Assembly (NCBI GenBank): GCA_947176045.1
Contig: CAMWPF010000125.1
Coordinates: 1-5,418, forward strand
Source: an uncultured Treponema sp.
Lineage (GTDB): Bacteria > Spirochaetota > Spirochaetia > Treponematales > Treponemataceae
DNA length: 5,418 nt
Reading direction: 5' to 3'
Position numbers and translations under genes: made by a program
In this document: positions 5,404 through 5,418 of the stretch, in pieces
Position numbering within the stretch: the stretch's first letter is position 1
Layout: the number at the start of each line of letters is the position of its first letter
The notes under the pieces: generated by a model
What the model was told of the DNA's origin: nothing
The model's input: the letters and a program-made list of their open reading frames with translations, nothing else
The model's database searches: none

Positions 5404-5418
5404 AAAATTATTTTATAG
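5404..5418 (-). promoter_or_regulatory. AT-rich leader of the response regulator gene, no Shine-Dalgarno seen
   Basis: On the minus strand the 15 nt before the ATG read CTATAAAATAATTTT. There is no purine-rich ribosome site within normal distance. The run contains TATAAA, a -10-like sequence that would place the transcript start at or near the start codon. The window ends here, so the real promoter may lie further out. Confidence 0.3.

Noticed and set aside
4720..5418. Open + strand frame of 232 codons at the right edge
   Set aside because: It is the complement of the first receiver and STAS-like part of the regulator; its translation shows no recognisable domain and the start lacks a ribosome site.

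Overview
This 5.4 kb window is a moderately GC-rich bacterial chromosome segment with ordinary coding density and no mobile elements, tRNA/rRNA genes or CRISPR arrays. It fits a host-associated or anaerobic bacterium, and the mix of genes (447-residue glutamate dehydrogenase, ECF sigma plus zinc-type anti-sigma, HisJ-type PHP phosphatase, two-receiver regulator) would suit a Treponema-like spirochaete. That assignment is an inference from gene content and style, and the sequence alone does not prove it.

Layout. (1) 1-1544, + strand: a monocistronic glutamate dehydrogenase gene (gdhA). It has a likely -10 box and a perfect 8-bp stem-loop in its leader, and a strong intrinsic terminator. Between stop codon and terminator lie two further hairpins that compete for the same arm. 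(2) 1545-1712: a GC-rich spacer with no credible gene. (3) 1713-3190, + strand: a compact three-gene operon encoding a small three-helix membrane protein, an ECF sigma factor, and a membrane anti-sigma-like protein with an Hx3Cx2C zinc motif. A sequence very close to the classical sigma-E type promoter (GCAACTT, 15 nt, GTCTAA) sits directly in front, suggesting that the sigma factor transcribes its own operon. (4) 5403-3245, - strand: a convergent two-gene unit. It encodes a 433-residue regulator with two receiver domains flanking a STAS-like middle section, then, 5 nt downstream, a PHP-family histidinol-phosphatase-like hydrolase.

How the parts work together. gdhA links 2-oxoglutarate and ammonia to glutamate. 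The middle operon looks like a self-contained envelope or membrane stress switch: sigma factor, inhibitor, and an additional membrane protein that could be a sensor or co-regulator. The minus-strand pair joins an unusual signalling protein to a metal-dependent phosphoesterase that may or may not act in histidine synthesis. The most interesting points are the near-consensus autoregulatory promoter, the anti-sigma protein with almost no extracytoplasmic domain but a cysteine-rich second helix, the receiver-STAS-receiver protein with degenerate receivers, and the alternative RNA folds after gdhA.
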